64,000 nucleotides of DNA from Apostichopus japonicus (taxonomy: Eukaryota > Echinodermata > Holothuroidea > Aspidochirotida > Stichopodidae): positions 31,362,001-31,426,000 of the forward strand of contig NC_092580.1 in assembly GCF_037975245.1 (NCBI RefSeq), written 5' to 3'. The translations under genes were made by a program, and so were the position numbers. The notes under the pieces were generated by a model. The model saw nothing but the letters and a program-made list of their open reading frames with translations, made no database searches and was not told the origin of the DNA. Shown piece after piece: positions 59,340 to 64,000 of this stretch. The first letter of the stretch is position 1. Every line of letters starts with the position of its first letter.

Positions 59340-60560
59340 AATTATTGATCAACCCACCTGTAGATGGATCTTCTTCAAAGGCAAGCTGACATGATTTTAC
59401 AACCTCACAAACAGAAAGACAGACCGTATGAGGAAGAATATATGTTATGTGGTCAAATTATCACAAAAATTTAATAAGGTCCTCTGTTGTTGAGTTAAGT
59501 TTTGCTAATTTGATAGGGAAAAAAATCAATGGGATCGGAGGTTAGGAAGTCATTGTAGGTGAATGTAAATGTTGTATGATTCCTTCATCATTTATTGTAA
59601 TTTATTAAGAAAAAAACATACAATAACATTCTGTGGGCGGTCTAAATTTGATAAAATCATGTGTCGATGTGTGATCTCATTTACAGGTTGGGTCAAATTG
59701 GTCGATAATAGAGTTGCTTTAAGGCTTTTTTATTGTTTACCCTGTTGAGATGTTTACCTCGATATCAACTCTTGACTATTCCTATGCCATCTCCCCCAGT
59801 CAGTGTGTGGGTGGAATAAGGAATTGAATAATTCTTATTTATATATGCCAAGTCAGTAAATTAACTTTAATAGCTCTCTATTATACCTTCTTGACAAACA
59901 GTAGGACAGTTGAGAGTCATGATTTTGCCGGGCGATTTCATTGTATGTTGAACAGGAGTAGGATTGAATTTATAGCATTTTAGGTTGTTGGAATTTTATG
60001 GTTCTTCTTAAAAAGTTAAAACAAACTTGTATACAGCCCCAATTATCTCTTTCACAGACCTGTAAATGGCACAGGGGTTGCTAGTTTTGAATTCAAATAG
60101 ATTCAGTGAAACTTGGTTTGATTTGATTTTGCCAAAATATTCTCAGTCACAAAGTTACAGTACTTATAATAAACGATAACATTTGATCAAATTCTGATAA
60201 CGACTATGAAATAGTGAAATATATAGCGCCCTTAAGATGATTGGCCGGCAAGATAGATTGGACTGTTTGCAGACCGCTGTGCTATCGAGCGAATGTCATA
60301 GTTGCGACAAAAATGTCTGATCCGTCTGGAAAATTCCTAGTTTGGGAGTTTTTTGGAAGAATGTTTAAAAGGACTGTCGACTGGTATACAGTACCATAAT
60401 ACCATTTTGAAAAGCTTGTTTATCTTATTTATGTGGTCAAGAGACATGCATGTATATTGTACATGTAAAGATTTAGTGAGTTAAAACTTTACATTTGTGT
60501 AGCAGGCTGGAAGGCTCTGGAGTTTGTCTTCTAAAACACTACATGGTTTCTGTGTACAAA
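59340..60560. other. Presumed intron, nothing recognised
   Basis: Ordinary AT-rich DNA. Confidence 0.3.
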
Positions 60561-60564
60561 ACTG

Positions 60565-60565
<1 letters not shown>

Positions 60566-60642
<77 letters not shown>

Positions 60643-60660
60643 ATATATTTATATACATAT
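60566..60660. repeat. (AT)n microsatellite, about 95 bp
   Basis: AT alternation with rare interruptions (ATTTAT) toward the right end. It produces an artificial Ile-Tyr ORF. Confidence 0.95.
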
Positions 60661-60664
60661 ATAC

Positions 60665-62250
60665 ATCTTTCAATAAACTGTGTAGTAATTTGCTTTTATG
60701 TTGGTAGCCTTTTGCTGTTTAATATTTACCATATAATGTATTCCATGATGTTGTAGCTATTAGCTAGCTGTTTTCCTTGTTCAGAAGAAAGGCTCACACA
60801 TTTCAGTCTTAACAGTGAATAATTACTGTTAAAGTGTTAAATTGTTAACTTCTGCCCTCATTCTTTCATGCAAAGTAGGCTTTAGGAAACCCTGTGAAAG
60901 TTGTATTGTAACCCTATATATACAGTATGCTATGAATTTATATTCTCTATAGGTTTTTGTTTTTAAAGTAGCTTTTTTAAGAATTTAGTTGCAATAGTGA
61001 AAACAGCAATCTATTGCTAATTATTCTGCGTTTAAGCACATTTGGGTGGCCGGCTTGAGCACAACTTGTCGAGTTTTAAATTTCAGTAGTCGAATCATTT
61101 ACAAGGTAAACATTTTTCTCTCAGTTTCAACAGTTTCCTTTGAGGTTCCTTGTTTTGGGAAAAACCTCCAATGATGTCATAATAGGAAAAAATGATATTT
61201 TTAGCAACTTAGATCACAACCGAAAGTTGAATGGTGGGGAACTTCCAGCGAGGATTTCATGTGTTTACTATACTAGCACGGTATGGACCTGCTGTGTGCG
61301 CCAAAAAGTGACTAGTTTTGCTGCGTCATTGTTCCTGAGATCTGTTTGGGTGGTTATCTTTCCATCTTTGATACCACGTGTATGAATCATAGGTTTAATA
61401 TCTTCGGTAACCAATATCCATTTTCTTGTTCCTCTCTTAGTCATCAGACTGCAGCTGATGAAACATGTTTTCAGACGAGAATTGTCGTCATCCGAAATTA
61501 AAAAACTCTCAACTCTGATAATCCCTGGCTGATTAAGAAAACAAATGAAGCACTTCCTTTTCTTACTTTTTCATCTCTGAAATCAACTAGCTAAAATGAG
61601 AGAATGATCAAACAAAAGGTCTTCTTTGATTGGAGAATAAATTTGATGTTTTAATGAAGAAAGCAAGAAATGTAGCTTGGGGATCGAGTTTGAAGAAGCA
61701 GAGTAATTAATTAATACCTAAAGGTGACGTAACTGCCTAGGAAATTTGCAAGTGTCTAGGAATGCAATATTTGCTGATAAAAGGGGGGGGGGGAGAGGGG
61801 ATTGTCTAGGACTAAATCATAGGTCATTCACATTGCATCATCCTTTAAGTGTCTGAATGTTTCATTTGACAATAATCTGCGGAGAAAGTTCCGGTGGCTG
61901 ACAATGCAACACTTTTCCGAAATATTCCAAACTGTAAGTCAAGAACCACATCTCAAAGTCTTGTCTCTAAATCGTGATTTGTCTCACAGTCTGTGAGGGT
62001 GGTCTTAAATATCATCCTTGGAGTTGTCCTGCAAAAAGTTTTACTTTCCTGATATACCCCCTCTCCTTGCTGATTTTTCCTTCAAATTAATCATTTATCC
62101 TTTAGGAATATTTGTTTATTAGTTTTGAATATTCTCATTAGTTAGACATTCATAAAAAAAAATACAAGTTTTTGCCATAGAAATGTTATTTTCCTATGTT
62201 GGTATGATTTTACTCTGTGGATAACCATGTAAGTTATATTTAATATTTAT
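60665..62250. other. No firm gene content
   Basis: AT-rich with a G-run at 61785-61800. A CTGATGA...GAAA arrangement at 61452-61495 was considered and rejected as a ribozyme. Confidence 0.3.
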
Positions 62251-62252
62251 AG

Positions 62253-62612
62253 GAAGGAAAACAAAGACATTGTCAGCTCAGTTGCCAGGATGACATCATG
62301 CACTTTGCTGTTGCCAGCTTCATTCACAAACAAAATCGAAAAAAAATCATATCTTTTCTCCGTACAAAATGCTATGAGCATGTGATTTAAGACCTTATAA
62401 GGATGTTGGAAAAATTCCAGAAAATTTTGTCAAGCAATGAACTTCAGCCAAAAGTATCACAAAATATTTGCAGAAAGTGCACTTTTTGGTTTGTCTTATT
62501 CAATGAAAACATTTTGTGGTTGATACAACGGACATACACAATAATGAACACAGTGGCTGACTATGAAAAGCTATGCGAGATTGGAGATAAACATCTCGCA
62601 CTGGTTTACTAG
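62253..62612 (+). pseudogene. Reading frame interrupted by one in-frame stop, Cys-pair domain
   Basis: After an ATATTTATAG acceptor-like site one frame is open for 45 codons (containing CQDDIMHFAVASFIHKQNRK) to a TAA at 62388-62390. It then reopens in the same frame for 73 codons to a TAG at 62610-62612. The second half holds VSQNICRKCTFWFVLFNE. A C-x3-C early and a C-x2-C late, about 75 residues apart, recall ZAD-like and transposon-associated Cys-pair domains, but this is weak. The first half, phase 0, could instead be the terminal exon of gene D ending at the TAA. A decayed gene or an assembly error are alternatives. Confidence 0.4.
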
Positions 62613-62954
62613 CAAAGTTCTGCGATATTCTGAGTGATTGAAAGTTGAAACAATATTGTGGGAGGAGGATTCTCAGAAATTCAGTCACAAACACGATCAG
62701 CTGATCCAGTGTAAAAAAAGAAAGTTACTGTAATAGCTTAATAATTGTAGTTTATGTTAAATAAAGCGTGGCAGGAATCACTATAAGTATAAATATGGAA
62801 ATGTCATTGCGTGTGGGTGGGTTCTCTCCTTTTAATTCTTTCACTTACAGTATTTTAGGTCCAGCTGCTAGAGAGATTGGTGCTATTAACAAATTTATTT
62901 TGGGATGATCAAGCTTAACAGTAGTGGTAGATATCAACTTGATATCTATGACTA

Positions 62955-63058
62955 AAATCATGTATGCGTATATATATATTTATATATATAGACATAGATC
63001 TATATATATTGATAAAAAAGATATATATAGATATATATATATATATAGATATATCAAG
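62955..63058. repeat. AT/ATAG-rich simple repeats
   Basis: ATATATAT, ATATAGATAT and ATAGATCTATAT words fill about 100 bases next to the tRNA-like sequence. Confidence 0.85.
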
Positions 63059-63087
63059 GAAAATCAAGACCAGTGAAAAAACTTCCA

Positions 63088-63158
63088 GCCTCCACCGGGA
63101 TTCGAACCTGGGTCTCCCGCTTTATATGCGGACACCCTAACTACTAGGCTATGGATGC
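63088..63158 (-). tRNA. tRNA-like sequence, nearly intact cloverleaf (gene or tRNA-derived repeat)
   Basis: On the minus strand GCATCCA pairs with TGGAGGC (one mismatch), the D arm is GCCT/GGGT with G-U pairs, and the anticodon stem TCCGC/GCGGG holds the loop ATATAAA (positions 34-36 read ATA). The T arm CCAGG TTCGAAT CCCGG keeps the perfect B-box core. The A box (TAGCCTAGTAGTTAGGGTG) is recognisable. The mismatches, the rare anticodon and the adjoining simple repeats suggest a tRNA-derived SINE copy rather than a functional tRNA. Confidence 0.5.
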
Positions 63159-63595
63159 TGATTGTATGTCCAGAGGTTCGAAACCGGTAAGGAAGGTCGT
63201 AATTCCACTGTAGGCGTTGTCACCTGTATCGAAAAATACTAGTTCTGTTTTTGGTGCCTTACTCTAGAGATCAAAGTATATGTATGTATAAATGTTTATG
63301 TATATATATACGTTTGGTTGGTTGTCGTCTATCTTGGCGCAGAATGTCCTATGTGAAATGGACAGAGCGAAGTATAGGTGAGAATTAAAAATGACTATAC
63401 AGTATAGTGAACACCAGTAGCTGTTATTGTAACTCAGCATTGAGCGATCATCAGACAACTGGTCCATCATATATCTGGTTTATATATCAATGTATATATA
63501 TCTACATATATTAATTTTATTTTGTATTCTATCCTTAAACTGGAAAAGGTCAGACAGGAGGCAACTGTGTGTAGACACCCTAAGGGTTACACCAA

Positions 63596-63793
63596 TTGTG
63601 CAAACTCTTTAAAACAAAGTCAAACTGTGTGACCTGCTACAGTCAGAATGACTTTAATTTCCAAAAGAATTTTGCTGAACTTCAGACAGAAAGGAAAATT
63701 ACAGCCCTGAACAATGCACTATTGTCATATGAGCAAGAAGAAGAAAGAAAAAAAAATAAGGAGAGACCAAGGAGTTTCTTTACAGAACAGTGA
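63596..63793 (+). CDS. Hypothetical ORF, coiled-coil-like, possible exon or remnant
   Basis: The frame has no ATG near its start (TTG at 63596) and ends with TGA. It begins with a Cys-containing stretch (KSNCVTCYSQNDFNFQ) followed by a charged helical tail (YEQEEERKKNKERPR). An in-frame TAA lies just upstream. It may belong with the interrupted frame at 62253-62612, separated by AT repeats and a tRNA-like insertion, or be an independent exon. No acceptor was clearly identified. Confidence 0.3.
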   Translation: MCKLFKTKSNCVTCYSQNDFNFQKNFAELQTERKITALNNALLSYEQEEERKKNKERPRSFFTEQ

Positions 63794-64000
63794 TTTTCAT
63801 TCAAATAGTTTGACCTGAATATCTAGGAAATAATTGTTCTCTCCCAGGGATTTCACTGTTAAGGTTCTCCTTTGTCAAGGTTTGGTCAACAAGTTGCTTT
63901 TAAAAATTAGGTTTCTTTTCAATTTGTGTGAAATCCTGTAGCCAGTAGGTTTATTGTCTCTACCAACCATTCTGAACGGTTACAATTCAACCTTCATCAA

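Noticed and set aside
61452-61495. CTGATGA...GAAA arrangement resembling a hammerhead ribozyme
   Set aside because: The only stem between the core parts (GACGA/TCGTC) is not adjacent to either, so the fold does not match.

Overview
This window reads as eukaryotic, intron-rich, AT-rich genomic DNA. There are no operons, no long uninterrupted ORFs, no rRNA and no CRISPR. Coding capacity is a small fraction of the sequence and sits in short exons bounded by GT...AG sites. The density of minisatellites, (AT)n tracts, tRNA-derived elements, MITE-like elements and hairpins resembling Penelope-like element ends, plus stretches rich in AGGCCTA/TAACGTTAG words, suggests a marine invertebrate deuterostome, possibly an echinoderm. 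That placement is a guess from sequence style; no gene fixes the taxon.

Layout. (1) 1-1.1 kb, minus strand: the 3' end of a gene, four exons with matching splice phases, a stop and overlapping AATAAA signals. Upstream exons were not firmly found. (2) 2.6-4.2 kb: two minisatellites, the first with an internally inverted block. (3) 6.1-6.2 kb: degenerate telomere-like repeats. (4) 7.1-8.8 kb: a region of slightly higher GC with three perfect CRE sites and four CACGTG E-boxes, ending in three adjacent stem-loops. (5) 13.9-16.4 kb: (AT)n, a 58-bp palindrome, two Penelope-like end hairpins and a hAT-like MITE. (6) 16.7-30.8 kb, plus strand: a gene with an E2F-type site just upstream of its ATG and at least six exons. 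It encodes a basic N-terminus followed by an acidic segment; I could not name it. Its large introns hold minisatellites, a tRNA-like sequence and a 406-bp MITE. (7) 31-49 kb: mostly repeats (a dispersed element, a tRNA-derived SINE, an 858-bp element with tandem-repeat ends, a large 29-30 bp minisatellite) with scattered low-confidence exon candidates. (8) 49.6-50.05 kb: a likely bidirectional promoter with one ETS and two YY1-type sites, flanked by a minus-strand and a plus-strand first coding exon. (9) 50-62.4 kb, plus strand: a chain of small exons, all in phase 0, that may form one gene. Near its end is a reading frame interrupted by a single stop. (10) 62.6-64 kb: AT repeats, a tRNA-like sequence and a coiled-coil-like ORF.

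Exons were called by eye from splice sites, phase and protein-like composition, so single exons are less certain than phase-consistent chains. No protein family was identified with confidence; functions are left open.
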